Below are positions 10,934 through 23,300 of a stretch of DNA of 64,000 bases, in pieces (position 1 is the first letter of the stretch; the number at the start of each line of letters is the position of its first letter). The notes beneath the pieces are model-generated. The model was not told the DNA's origin, did not search any database, and worked only from the letters and a program-made list of their open reading frames with translations. The stretch is from Vespa crabro (taxonomy: Eukaryota > Arthropoda > Insecta > Hymenoptera > Vespidae). Position numbers and translations under genes: made by a program. Location: positions 3,821,938 through 3,885,937 of the forward strand of contig NC_060967.1 of NCBI RefSeq assembly GCF_910589235.1, written 5' to 3'.

Positions 10934-12407
10934 ATGCTTTTACTCGTAAGTTTCTACGCCGGGATCTATCATTCCTTCGGATTCATCGATCAACCGCTGC
11001 GAATAGGCGTTACTTATCATGGAGATACAATCGTGCTTTTTGTCTTTTCCTTTTTTGATTTTGGATATATGACTATATCTGTTTCTTGATCGACGGAAGT
11101 CATCAGTTTGTTTTAATAATTATTATTTTTCTTTCGTTTCAATAGATCATTTTTTATTTGTTTTTTTTCTGTTTTTTGAACGGATGAAATTTCAGTCTAA
11201 ATAATATTTACGATCGGTAAAAAACGATTAAGTTTTCCAAGTTCTTTTCTAACGTAAGAAAATAATTAGAAATTTTCAATTTCGTGTTCAAGTTAAAATT
11301 TCACCACCAATTTATTCAACATTATCTCAACAATAAGATCTTTTGCAGTTTTTAGTTACCATCGCTGTAATAGGAGCGAAGGCTTCACATTTTTCATCGT
11401 ACGAAGGTCATCATGGTTTCTCTAGTCATCCAAAGCTCATCTCACAATCGGTCCAACTCAATGAAGTACCCACGAAAATTATTAAGGTCACTAAAACTGT
11501 AGCTATCAAGGTTCCCGTCCCGTATCCAGTTAAGGTAAACCCTATTTTATTGAAAGCAACCAGTTATAATAAACGAGTTCATGTTTCTTAGAAAATATCA
11601 TTACAAAAACTCTTTAACATTTAAGAAAAACTTTTACGATAGTTGCTTCCTCTAATTGGTAAAAAGGATACTTACTTACTGACACCCTTAAAGAGACAAG
11701 ATCAAGAAAGTAGTGAAAAGTGAAATGTGATCTTGAAACGTGAAACTTTTATACTCGCAATATAATCCATTACATTGATATTAATTAACAAGTCTCTGCA
11801 AGGATATCACAATAAAAATAATAATAGTAATAATAATAGTAATAATAAAAGAAATAATAAACAGTCACCATTTCTGACATTGGCTAGCTTAGTCATACAA
11901 TAGCGTTTTTAATCTTATTTTGTTTATAAAAATTGTTCTCCAAATCGATAGGTTTGAATCGGATTTAATTTGCCGATTCTTTCTCTCAATCAGGTACCCC
12001 ATCATATACCGGTTCCAGTGCCTGTGAACCATCCTGTGGCTGTTCCGGTACCGCAGATAGTGAAAGTTCCTGAACACGTGCCAGTAGAGGTAGAAAAGCC
12101 GGTTCCAGTTGAGGTCCATCAACAAGTGCCGGTAGTGGTCTCGAAGCCGGTACCTCTGCCACAACCAGTACCTGTACCACATCCAGTAACTGTTCCAAAG
12201 CCAGTATTTTATCCTGTACCACATCCAATACCTTATCAACAATCGGAAGGACATTCTGGTGGATATTCAACTGGATATTCTGGAGGAGAGGGAGATCATA
12301 TCGGTCATGAGTCTAAATATACTACTTATACCGTTCAATCACCAGGACATTACGAGCAAGAACATTTTCAACCTTCGCAATCAGATCTATCATCGGAACA
12401 TCATTAA
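10934..12407 (+). CDS. Secreted Val-Pro repeat protein (A)
   Basis: Exons 10934-10945, 11349-11534 and 11994-12407 encode 203 residues. The first coding exon carries only four codons (MLLL). The signal peptide continues in exon 2 and ends near GAKAS. Exon 2 ends in a VPVPYPVK block. Exon 3 starts with VPHHIPVPVPV and is an almost unbroken array of Val-Pro dipeptides spaced by His, Lys, Glu and Gln (residues about 67-150). It ends in a Gly/Tyr/Ser/His-rich tail. All introns are phase 0. There is no cysteine-rich or enzymatic domain. Similar Val-Pro proteins in insects are usually secreted structural or cuticle components; the VAJK group of Drosophila is one candidate relation, which I cannot verify. 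The transcript probably ends at the AATAAA at 12768. Confidence 0.85.
11816..11865. repeat. (TAA)n tract in intron 2
   Basis: Imperfect AATAATAG units lie within the intron 11535-11993. Confidence 0.75.
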
Positions 12408-12767
12408 TCATAATCATATTTTCCTTTAGACCTCGGCAAGGAATTTCTTTATTTTTTTTTTATAGAAAAAAATTTTAATCACTTAGGAGAGATTATTATG
12501 TTCATTAAAATATCGTTATGATAACGATGATCTACACGTTAGATCAAATTATCGTTTTGATTTAGAACGTCAAGTTCTGTTTTTGTATATAGTTACGATG
12601 TAGTTAATTTCTTCACATATGTGTGTTAAGTTTTTGTTTTTCTTTATATTATTACTTTTTATTTGCTTTTTCTGTTCTGTTTTCCTTTCTTTTTTTTTCT
12701 TTCCTTTCGTTTTTTTCTTCTTTCTTTCTTTTTTGTTATACTTCTTTTATATAGATTATTATTTTTT

Positions 12768-12773
12768 AATAAA
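12768..12773 (+). terminator. Poly(A) signal of Val-Pro gene A
   Basis: AATAAA is 361 bases after the stop codon and follows a T-rich 3' UTR (12600-12760). It is the first canonical hexamer downstream of the stop. Confidence 0.55.
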
Positions 12774-13600
12774 ACTTTGTCTAATCAAACGTTCCTTTTT
12801 CTTCTCTTATGACTTTAATCATATCTCTAGATATATTTATTACAAAAAAATAATACTTTGTTTTCAAATGAACCGTCAATGAACCGTAGAAAAATTTCCT
12901 GTCTTTGCGAAAAAATTGAGACCACCTATCGGTAGACCGGTTAGATCGAGAAAATCTTACGTTTGCTTTATACGACCGTCTCGCTTTTGACGGGCATACG
13001 ACTTTTTTTCGTTTCAATATATTGCACACGTTTTCTCGAGTAGAGTCGAATTACTCTGCTCATGGAAGGAAGTAAGATCAATTTACCAAGGATCGAGAGT
13101 ATTCTGTTAAATTTAAACTAGAAAGTAACGTTTCTAGTATTTCATGCTTTCCTTCATTTCTCTCTTACCGCAAACATTATTTTACTATCCTTTCTTTTTT
13201 TTTTTTAATGTTTTTCTGATTTTTTTTATAACATGAATCTTGTAACAATTCATATATACAATTATATATCTCGGATTAATATAATTCATTACTGACAAAT
13301 ACAATTTATAAACATTTATAAACAGAAATAAATTATAAACATTTAGATTCCACAAATGTTCTATAAGCTCTCAGAAACAATATAAGACCGTAAAAGTTTA
13401 TAACAAATATCTAATTATTAAAAAATAAATAATTAAAATACATGGAATCTATTTGGTATATATATATATAGATATATATATGCCTATCCAATAATCGACG
13501 ACCATGTTGTCACAAAAATGTTCGATTTGTAATAGTATAACATGAGAGTAGTGGAGGTCGTCGAATAAAAGGCGCGATAATATCGTTTAGTTGGTGCAAT

Positions 13601-13748
13601 GCTAGATGGTGCCAGGGGTATTAAAAGAATATATTTTTTAATAGTTTAGTATCGGTAGTCTCGCTAGATCGCACCAGGAGTATAAAGAAAATATATTTTT
13701 TAATAGTTTATACCGATAGAGCTAGATGGTTCTAGGAGTATTAAGAAT
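13601..13748. repeat. Left subterminal repeats (3 units)
   Basis: Three units spaced 62 and 58 bases apart each carry GCTAGAT. They are followed by a CAGGAGTAT-like block, an A/T-rich run (ATATTTTTTAATAG) and TATCGGTA or ACCGATA. Confidence 0.8.
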
Positions 13749-14439
13749 GTGGGTTTTTCGTAAATAACCCACTATGTAGAAAGAAACTTTACACATCAAG
13801 CAATAATTGTGTAATATATAATAAATAAATATATTTATTTAACTTTGTCAGATACACAGCAGTTTAATCAGATTATCACTTTCAACAACTACGGCTGTGG
13901 TTTCAAGAAGAATCAAAGAAAGAATGAATCTTTCCTTTTTTGTTCCCAATGTCTTTTGACGTCTCTTTTGTTTTCGGCGTTTTTGTTGTCTCTCATTTTG
14001 TTTGGTTGATTTCTATGTGTGCATTTGGTTGTGCCGAGCGTTTAGTTATATGCTTGGCGGAAGAGACGTAACAATTACAACGAGATCGCCACAAGAACAA
14101 CTTTTACGATACATATAAATATATTTTAATACATTGAAGAATTACATACCACATTGAAGAATACAATAAAATCTAAAGAATTTGTTAACTATATCATTAA
14201 ATATTCTTTATGAACCTTAATAGTCTTATATTAAAGCAGGGAGTTTACGGAATTGTTCTATGAAGATATCCAGTCGATTTACACTCATGTTGAATATTAT
14301 GCAATAAGTATTATTAATGATTAATATATACTTGTATAGATAATTTTCATAATAATTAAATGTCTAATTTTATAATTATCATGTATACAATGTATTTTTG
14401 TATTATACTAAATTATTGAAAACGAACTTTCTTTATATC

Positions 14440-14637
14440 TCTGGTTCCATCTAGTGTTGGAAAGAGATATTGAATTATCATACCGATGTTCTCTTGATAC
14501 TCTTCGTGCCATCTAGTATGGGAAATAGATATTGAATTATCATACTAATGTTCTTTGAATACCTTTTGCGCTATCTAGCGTGCGGATTGGTACTATAAAA
14601 TGGACATATTAATACTTCTTGTGCCATCTAACGCCGG
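14440..14637. repeat. Right subterminal repeats (4 units, inverted)
   Basis: Four units with cores ATCTAGT, ATCTAGT, ATCTAGC and ATCTAAC are spaced 62, 62 and 53 bases apart. They are the reverse complement of the left set, including the TACCGAT block. Confidence 0.8.
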
Positions 14638-14748
14638 ATAATTAAATGAACAATATTATTGCGCCTTTTATTCGACGACCTCCACTATTGTCATGTTATC
14701 CTATTACAAATCGAGCATTTTTGCGACAATATCGCAATGGATTTTAGA

Positions 14749-14750
<2 letters not shown>

Positions 14751-14795
<45 letters not shown>
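14751..14795. repeat. (AT)n microsatellite
   Basis: A perfect AT run adjoins the right end of the transposon. Confidence 0.95.
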
Positions 14796-14797
<2 letters not shown>

Positions 14798-15880
14798 TCT
14801 AAATTTATTTCTGGCAGTGAAAGAAATTATAGTTTTATAGTTTTATAGTTTTGTAAATATAGAATAATATTATTAAAATAAAATTTGTGCTGAATTACCC
14901 GCATATTCAATGCTGTTAAAAAAGAACACTTTGTCTAAGTAAATTTAATTCTACAATTCTAATTTATTTAAAAAAAAAGAATCGGCTCTTTCCTGTTTTA
15001 TCCATGGAATCATCCTACGTATATCTTATAATCACCGAATCGTACGATCGATCTAGAACTAACATGCTTCGATGCATTTTGAACATAATTATGATTGAAT
15101 AATTGTTTATGTCTACTTTAATAAATAAACAACATCGACTTTAATAAATCGATACATATTAAGAGGCTTCAAGTATATTAATACTCTTTTTAGGTATCAA
15201 TGTTTTGCACATAATAATACATTTTTTTAAAATTATGAAGCAATATGTATACTGTATAAAGTAGACGATAAAAGAAATTTGATAGATGGCACATTTCATC
15301 CAATATAATCTGTTAATTATACGCTTAGATTTTTAACATTATTAAGTAAAATGAGTGCCTAATCTTCATTGTATTTTTCTTAATGCAAAAAGAGGATGAA
15401 TAAATGAAATTCATTCGTTTCTTTTTTCTTGACGGGAGAAATTGTACACATCTTACGTGTCATATCGCCATCAATGAATCTTATCACATGGAAATTTTTT
15501 GCTGTCTCCCTTTACTGCCCTTTCTTTTCGTTTTAACGAGTATCTCGCTCAAATTCATGTAATCATTTTTTTACGAGAATCAACTACAGCCATCGAATTT
15601 CGCTTTCGATCGTTATATTCGCATGCATTGCTTCGATCCACTTTTAGTATCAACTCGGCATATAATGAGCTCCAATTTTCCACGTAATCATACTTATTAT
15701 TTCTTTTTGCAAGGACAGACAGAGAGAAAGAAGAACAAAATGTAGGTATACCAAAAAATAAGTACTATATAATATAATGTATTTAAATTATGCAGAACTC
15801 TCAATACGAGATTTCTACTTTGAGATTCTTAAAGTAAGAAAATGAAGAAATCCAATATAGCTATCTTTTTTTTCTTCTTT
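14796..15880. other. Intergenic, no gene seen
   Basis: AT-rich sequence lies between the transposon and the 3' end of the next Val-Pro gene. The short frame at 15499-15687 has no supporting features. Confidence 0.6.
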
Positions 15881-16003
15881 TTTATCCTTTGAAGTATATC
15901 CATCTTTGGAGTACCATTATGATTTCTTTTTTCGAGGACATAATAACATTTATGAACAAATGTTTTCTGTTTTCTGAAGGTTCTTGTTGTCATCGTCAGC
16001 CAT

Positions 16004-17118
16004 TTACCAAGAAGATTGACCACCATAAGAAAGGTCAGAGGAAACGTAGACTCCATAAGGCTGAGCTACCTTCACTACGTATGGGGCTGGCACTGGAACC
16101 TTGACCGGGACGCTTACTGGAACTGGAACAGGACGGTCAACTGGGACAGGAACATGTTTCGTTACTTCAACCGGATAAGGTTTGGGTACTTGTACCGGGT
16201 ATGGTCTGTCTACTGGTACTGCATACGGCACCTGAAAATTTAATTCAAAATATCAATCGAAAATCTTTTCCTATTCTCAATCAAGTTTTTGCTTTTTCTT
16301 TTTTATAACATCGACGTTGCTATTTTGTAATCAACGTCCTTGCAACTTAGGAGTTACTTGTTGACGTCTAAGATCAACTAGAGCGTGATTATTAATACGA
16401 GGTCTTCTATTTTCTACGGCATCGCCTTTCAATGATCGATTTTATCTTGATTACTTTCAATCACATATTCGATGTGTATGTTTTTTTCTTTATTAATTCG
16501 TTCAAACAGATTGATTAGAAAAATATCTTGGTTGGATCAACAAAGCGTTTGATATTTCTTTTTTTTTTTGATATCTAAATTCGAATAACTTTTACGATAA
16601 AAGTATCAGATATTTTTCTTTTTGTTCTAATGAAATTACCTTGACTGGAATTGGGACATGTTTCTCAACAGTTACAGGGACCGGATGAGGTACTGGGACT
16701 GCAACTTCTTTTGTAACGACCGTAGAGACCCCATGGGTGATGTCAATCGATGGGTATTGAGCAGAATACGAACTGATGCCGACCGTAGGGTAATGAGCAG
16801 CCGAGTACGTGTTGAGTCCGCCGTATCCTAAACCGTATCCATATCCGACGAGTCCCCGTTTATCTTTCTTCGTCCCTTTCGTTGACGTCTTTTCGGCTAC
16901 AGCCAATGCCACGAGGGCGAAAAGTATAAACATCTGGAATTTGAATATTATACACACTTAGATTTATTTATCTATGTACTCACAAAACTATAATGTACAT
17001 ATAATTTGTAACGAGTTATAAATTCTAGTCGCATATTAAATTTTTTTATAAGATTTTGATGATATCGTTTTGTTCTATACACTTATATACGGTAAACCAT
17101 TTCATTTGTGGTATATAC

Positions 17119-17160
<42 letters not shown>

Positions 17161-17364
17161 AGTGAAATAGTTAAACATATCGAGTTTTCTCTAAAGTTTC
17201 TACAATCATGCATTAAAAAATTTTCAAAGAATGTATACGTTCCATGAATTCCTAACTAAGTTTCCTATTGTCTCTTTCTTTCTCTCTCTCCTTTTCTCAT
17301 TGGTATATTGTATTCAAATGAACTATCACAAAAGTAGAATCTAATTAATTACCTTTGCGTTCAT
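16004..17364 (-). CDS. Secreted Val-Pro repeat protein (B)
   Basis: Exons 17364-17353, 16933-16640 and 16231-16004 encode 177 residues. The first coding exon is four codons (MNAK). Exon 2 completes a signal peptide (FILFALVALAVAE), then a KKDKR dibasic site, a Gly-Tyr block (GLVGYGYGLGYGG) and the first Val-Pro block ending HVPIPVK. Exon 3 begins VPYAVPVDRPYPV and carries DRPYPV and KPYPV units before a short YGGQSSW tail. All introns are phase 0. The dibasic site followed by GLxGxGxGYGG is shared with the gene at 20273, so the two are close paralogues. It is likely an extracellular structural protein; the exact role is unknown. Frames on the opposite strand rich in Trp and Tyr are shadows of the Val-Pro codons. 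Confidence 0.85.
17120..17154. repeat. (GA)n microsatellite in intron 1
   Basis: A near-perfect GA run lies inside the first intron (16934-17352) of Val-Pro gene B. Confidence 0.95.
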
Positions 17365-17401
17365 GTTGAGAATTCGTACTCGGTTGGTTCGATTTATTTT
17401 C

Positions 17402-17439
17402 GACTGATGATTTCGACCGAGAAGATTCTCGCTTTTATA
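17402..17439 (-). promoter_or_regulatory. TATA box and initiator of Val-Pro gene B
   Basis: TATAAAAG is at 17439-17432 and the initiator TCAGTC at 17407-17402, about 34 bases apart on the minus strand. The leader before the ATG at 17364 would be about 40 bases. Confidence 0.75.
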
Positions 17440-19021
17440 CGTGAAACTGACGAACCCTCGAAAAAGCGAAAGACGTTGATGGTCACAGTGACGGTGGTGG
17501 TGGTGCTGGCGATGGTGGATTACCGAAATAAAGAAAAAAGAAACCGGCCGTGTATGTCAAGTAGAGAGAAGAAACCAATTTCTTTTAAAAGTTCTCTTCC
17601 TATCTCTCTCTCTCTCTCTTTCTTACGCAACTATTTTTTCTTTCTCTTCTTGTCTTTCAGAAAAAAAAAAGAATTTTGTACCGAATCGATTATATTCTTC
17701 TTTCTCACGAAAAATTATTATTCCGAAAAGAATTAGGTATAATAAAAAAGATCAGATTTGTACATATCTGACAGATCAAAATAAATAAGTCAAGTAGTAT
17801 TTTTTGAAAATAATCGTACATAAATGAATATTTGTCATTCATTCTTGAATTAAATTACTATTCGAACATCTTGTGTTTCATCAAATCTTTTGAATATTTA
17901 ATTTTGATTTTCGAATATATCGGACATTTCTTTCGTAGTCCCTTTCATTTCGTAATTACATTTCTCTCCCCCCTCTCTCTCACTTCCTTATTATATCTTT
18001 GTACCTTGGCGAAATTCAGAGCCCTACCATTACCAAAATTGGTTCGAGCCTTTTTAAATTTCTTTCGCTAATTGGCCAGCTGGCCCGAAATGAAGAAAAA
18101 ATAATTAAAAGATCGATCTAGATATCGACTTATCAATCATTCGTCTTTTTCCCTTAATTAACATTGTTTTTAAACGACAAAACTATTCCTACTGTTTTTA
18201 TCTTCTTTTTATTAAGAAATAATAAAAAAGATCGAAGAGACAAATATAAATTTTGTTTGTATTATTTAATGAATTACTTGTCACATTTAAAAAATGAGTT
18301 GCAGACGATACCCTAAACATATTTTAATCTGTTCTCACGTTCTCATCGATTACGTCAGTACTAAATATTTATAGTTGGTGTTTGTCACTACGTCCGGGAT
18401 ATCTTTTCGAAAGATCATTTTTATTTTATTATCATTATTATTCTTTTTTTTTTTTACCGAGAACTGTATTATAGATTCTAGATTAACATATGTAAATCGA
18501 TGTAAAATTTTGTTTCTTCATAAACTTATCGCCCATTTCGTAAATCCTTTTTTCAAGAAGAATTTCACGAGCCAACATCTTCTTTGTCTTTCTTTGTTTC
18601 TTGATTTTTCAACTCGTCCAAGACAAAGATTTATATCATGCACAATACTTTTTTTTTAGATTACTTTTATGAACTCTATAGAATCATAGACGCTTGAATC
18701 ATAATTTATAATTAATATAACTTAATAAATAATTCTTTAAATTATAAACGTTTCAAACGTATTCGTCAAATTTAAAAATATACCATAAGTTTGCGCAATT
18801 TTAATGGACGTATTGAATCTTTTTGAGTATTGTCCTGCTTGCAATAGTAACTTCCATTGTTATGAAAATTGATATAATTTCGTGACTTTTTTTCGAGAAA
18901 GTCGACGTATTGTGAAAGAGAATAAAAGAATTGGCGAACGGAAGAGAGAGAGACAGAGAGAAAGAGGGAGAGAAGAGGAGGGAGAGAGAAAGAAGGAGAG
19001 AGAGAGAAAAAGAGAGAGAAG

Positions 19022-19055
<34 letters not shown>

Positions 19056-19090
19056 AGCATATGATTTCTTTAGAAAAACATTTACAAAAT
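17440..19090. other. Intergenic, pyrimidine- and purine-rich, no gene seen
   Basis: This region lies upstream of Val-Pro gene B and downstream of Val-Pro gene C. It contains T-rich runs and the long GA repeat at 18941-19056. Open frames here are low-complexity products of those runs. Confidence 0.6.
18941..19056. repeat. (GA)n/(GGGA)n polypurine tract
   Basis: About 115 bases are almost purely purine on the plus strand, with GAGAGA units broken by GGGAGA and AAAG. It lies about 210 bases 3' of the stop of Val-Pro gene C. Confidence 0.95.
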
Positions 19091-19096
19091 CAATTT

Positions 19097-19102
19097 TTTA
19101 TT
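19097..19102 (-). terminator. Possible poly(A) signal of Val-Pro gene C
   Basis: AATAAA on the minus strand is 164 bases after the stop codon at 19266. Confidence 0.45.
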
Positions 19103-19265
19103 TCATGAAATTTAAGTACTAGGGTAAGTAAGAGAGAGAAGGGGGAGCGGAAGGATGTTTTTTTTTGGTTTGCGCTCGTCAAGATGTTTTGCGATGTTTG
19201 GATGTTAGGCAAGGAGTTTAGAAATATAGGATAGACGAAGATAGAAAAGAAGGAAAAAATTTCAT

Positions 19266-20273
19266 CTAGTAATGACCATAACCGCCCTTAAGAAGAACGG
19301 GGACCGTTTCTTTGACGACGACAGGTTGTGGAACCGCGACTGGAACTGGCTGAGCTACTGGGACTGGTACTGGCTGAGCGACTGGTACCTGTAAATAAAT
19401 TATAAAGGAGATTTATAATTAATTTATTCATACGTGTTAATAACATATCAATTAGTATTCTAATGTTTATATATTTTATTGCTCGTATAGTATAGCCCTA
19501 TTTCTATAATTTTCTGTATACTTAAAAGATTAAAAAATTTTGTATATACATAAGAGATAACTGCAATATTTATTAATTAATATAAACAGATTCAACAGCC
19601 AGAGATTGGCATAGCTTTTTATTAATAATTATTACGTTAATATTTGTCAAGATTATTAGAGCTTACCTTGACTGGATAAGGTGCAGGTACAGGTACTGGT
19701 ACCTTAACAGGGACAGAGACAGGATAAGGCCTGTCAACTGGAACCGTTACGGTCTTGGTCTGAACAACTGGGTAAGGTCTGTCAACAGGAACAGCAACTG
19801 GCACTGGTTGCGGGACAGGAACTGGCACCTAAAATCATCAAATAATATTCGACAATTTTTCTTGCTGTTTATTAATAAATTTGACACAAATCTCGCTGAG
19901 ATTTGACAAAATATCAAAGACTCACCTTCACTGGATAGGGTCTGTCAACAGCAACTGGATATGGCTTTGGTACTTCAACCGGAACGGTAGCAATTGCAAC
20001 GGAGGCACCAGCTTCGTACCCATGACCACCCCCATAACCACCCCCATAACCTCCTCCATATCCCAATCCAAGACCCAATAGTCCACGTTTTTTAATTGCC
20101 TTTTCTTCTACATTTTCTTCTGCTTTCTCACTGGCATATGCCACGGAAATCAGCATCAAGCAAATCTAGAAACACACGAGTATCTCTTTTTGTCTCTCTA
20201 TAATTCAGATATATATCGTTGCTGGTTAATATCTTTTTTCTGCACAATAATTCTAACCTACCAAGGCTTTCAT
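19266..20273 (-). CDS. Secreted Val-Pro repeat protein (C)
   Basis: Exons 20273-20262, 20165-19926, 19828-19667 and 19388-19266 encode 178 residues. The first coding exon is four codons (MKAL). The signal peptide continues ICLMLISVAYA, followed by a Glu/Lys-rich propeptide-like stretch ending KKR. Next is a Gly-Tyr block (GLLGLGLGYGGGYGGG) and Val-Pro units. Exons 2 and 3 end in PVK and exons 3 and 4 start with VPV, all in phase 0, so each exon is a self-contained repeat module. The protein ends in a GGYGHY tail. DRPYPV occurs once in exon 2 and twice in exon 3. It is a close paralogue of gene B. Probably an extracellular matrix or cuticle protein; this is inference from composition and signal peptide only. 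Confidence 0.85.
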
Positions 20274-20345
20274 GTTGATCGACTGTGTACCAAGTCTCGT
20301 TTGCTAAATTAAATCGGTTTCTGTCGTATACGAAGAAAACCACCC

Positions 20346-20353
20346 TTTATATA
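20346..20353 (-). promoter_or_regulatory. TATA box of Val-Pro gene C
   Basis: TATATAAA on the minus strand lies 73 bases upstream of the ATG at 20273. A weak initiator (GACAGA) falls near the expected start site about 30 bases downstream. Confidence 0.65.
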
Positions 20354-20399
20354 GGGAATCGACTTTCATTTCACACGTACACCCCTCCAATAGGAAGCC

Positions 20400-23300
20400 A
20401 ATGGCCGTGCGTTAAACCATCGCCACACCTACCTCACGCCTCTATTTACCTACCATAGAATCCATATACCTATTACATATTATAATACATAATACGTACG
20501 TTAGAGATACCTTGGTTGTATAACTAAATAAACGTGTATTGCTTTAGATGATGTGTATTACGCATATACACATGTGCCTGTGTATATTATGTTTACTTGT
20601 ACTATCGATTCTTATGGGCACATATGACTATTTTGCATAGCTAAGTCAACGTTCAGCCATTTTATGCATATACGTGAACGAGCTAAGTACCGATCGGTCG
20701 ATTTTTTTTTAATCGTAAATCTATTGATTTTCTTTTCTCGATCGCATCTACGTCTTCCCATTCTCTTTTTTCCATTTCTTTTCCTTTACCTTTTATTTGT
20801 TTATTTGTGTTAAATGTAAAAATGGTAGATATGAAATTAATTTTCTTTTTATCGCTAATTGATAAAAAATATCGTGCTGTAAGAGTAAATTAGTTATCTT
20901 GGATAAAAGTACATCGATTATGTTGGCCGAGTATGTGCAACTGTCATTTTCTGTATCATTGTTTACAAATATACTGTGAAATTACTACTACTACTATTTG
21001 AAAATGTTTTCATTTTTTTGATTGATTAGCTAAAAATAAGACTAATAAATTATTAATTTTGAAGAGCGATTTTAAGCTCATACATGACATTTTCCGTTCT
21101 TTTCCTGTTTTTTTTCAACTAAACTTTCAACGAATGAGGGTTTATAGCAAATATTAATTGATTACGATTATGTTTTATGTTTTATTACAAATAATATCGA
21201 TCAAAAAAGAAACAAAAGAAATTTGATTTCGTCGACAAATAACGATGCGAATTTGTGCGAATATATTTATTTCGTTTAATTCGTCGAATCGGACTCTTCG
21301 AGAAATAAGTTAATCATTAATCGTGTCTAAAAGTAATTTATTTTACTATTACTATTCGATTTAAAACGTATTAGAATATCAGAAAAAACCGGTTGATCTT
21401 TAAATTTGAAAAGTATAGAAGGATCAACAAATTTGAATTGTCACTTCTTATCAAATAATAAGTTTTCTTTAAAGTTCATTATATCGATTGTTATGATAAT
21501 ACGTTTTATCTCTCAAGTATAGTAATCGCATAGGATAATTAAGTAAAAAAAAAAAAAGAGAATTCGTTATCAAAAAGTTAGAAAGCGTGATATAATTCGA
21601 AGTTTGTGATCAAGTTAGGTTCTTTAATGTGAAAACTGGACACGTTTGATTATCGGTTATGATCTTTGCATTCCTCGAAATTAACGTCTCTCTCTTTCTC
21701 GTCTCTACGCGTCGAGATGCAGATTTTAAGAAACTATTCGGACTAAACCGACTTGTTTGTTTTTTGCCTTACTTTTTTTTCTTTTTATAGGGGTAGTGAA
21801 AGAAGGAAGAAAACAATCGATGATATACAGTCGGATAAATTTAGACGCGTTTGAACGTCAAGATAGAAAGTCATACTCGTGTCTCGATCGTAAAAGAAGA
21901 CGAAGAACGAGACTGACTTACTAAAGCGATACGCTCACGCTAGTAAGTGGGAGACTTAGAAAGATAAGAGTTTCTACGTCAACCGATACGAATGTATAAT
22001 ACATAGATTCTGTAACGTTATTCATGTTTGACGTAATTCTATTCTAAAGAATAAAATTTGTGCTTAGAAATAAGAGAGAAAGAAAAAGAAAGGATAATTG
22101 TTTTTTGATATTTTATTAATTATATTATGATTATATAGGATTTTCTTTTCTGATTCTATTATTTTAACAAAAATCTTTTCGATAGATTTAATGGTTCATT
22201 GGCTTCGAACAAACGTTTAAATGTAGTTCGACAGATCGGACACGAAATCTGCGGTTGAATTAGTAAGCCATATCTCTAGACCCGGACAGGCCTAGTTTAA
22301 AAGCTTCTCCGTTCTCGGTAGAACAAACGTTAACTAGCGTGCGAAATGTAATTATCAACGATGTGTAAGAGTCTGTTAGTCGCGTGTGTTTGTCAATTTC
22401 TTATGGAGTATCGAGCACGCAATGATACAACGACGATGATCGATTTCGCAAGACGTTCCTACTATACATCTGATTTATTTCGAGATTACATATATTTCAC
22501 CTTTTCTATGATAAGATTAATACAATTATTTGCTCATATCTATGTAGATTTTCTGATGTAAGAGTTAAGATCATTTTCAATCTTTTCAGAGTTCTGGAAG
22601 TAAACAACTTATTTATTCAGTTGAACGTTAATTACTATTCGATTCGCTCGAGAAATCTTTCGAAATGAACTTAAAGATTTCTTGGAAACAATCGATTATT
22701 TTTCTAAATCATCTCTTTTCGATCGGATATCGATTATTTCAATATGAAATAGTAATTATGCACATACGTACATACGTACGTACATATATAGATCGAATTG
22801 CATAAACGATATTTCGATCTAACACCGGAAATGGTCGAGGGAGGTGTGTCGCAGTCTTAGCTCGCTACTTTGCTTGCACCATTCACGACAACTTTGAATC
22901 TTGTCCGATATATACATATATACTAGATCCGTTTTCATGGAGAGAATGCTCCATTATATAGATAAATACGGCGAACCGTATCGGCTAACTTTTATCTGGT
23001 CACGCACGTGTGAATTTCTGGCGAATTCATGGTGAGAACGTTACACTCTTTTACATTACCTACCCTTTTTTATTAGTATTATCTTATAATGATTTTTAAT
23101 CAAAAATCAAAATTTTTAATGTAGGTATAATGTAGAAAATACAAAAATTATATTAATTATTAGATGTATTATATACGAATTGTGTGAAAATAATTTATCA
23201 AATTATAATCTTGTATAGTATTTCACATAAAATAAATAAACTGAAAAGGTTAATTAATCAAAAGTGTAAATGTAGATAAGATACAAACATGAGATAAACT

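Larger units (their letters stand above)
13506..14735. mobile_element. Non-autonomous DNA transposon with long TIRs
   Basis: The ends are long inverted repeats of about 80 bp at 13506-13585 and 14651-14735. They match with few differences through the blocks TTCGATTTGTAATAG, AACATGA and GTGGAGGTCGTCGAATAAAA. Inside are about 60-bp subterminal repeats whose core is GCTAGATGGCACCAGGAGTA. There are three copies on the left (cores at 13601, 13663, 13721) and four inverted on the right (14449, 14511, 14573, 14626). The middle holds no long open frame. The architecture is that of a transposase-dependent non-autonomous element; the superfamily is unknown. The outer boundaries and target duplication are not certain. 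Confidence 0.85.

Noticed and set aside
10552..10949. Opposed frames just upstream of Val-Pro gene A
   Set aside because: CpG-rich promoter-proximal sequence. The frames overlap the TATA box and transcription start and lack splice or domain support.
11889..12254. Minus-strand frame rich in Trp, Tyr and Arg opposite Val-Pro gene A
   Set aside because: It is the reverse complement of Val-Pro codons. The sense strand has signal peptide, splice sites and promoter; this frame has none.
12619..12882. Phe-rich frame after Val-Pro gene A
   Set aside because: It arises from a T-rich 3' UTR and contains that gene's poly(A) signal.
16016..16243. Plus-strand Trp/Asn/Tyr-rich frame over Val-Pro gene B exon 3
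   Set aside because: Same shadow effect of Val-Pro codons on the opposite strand.
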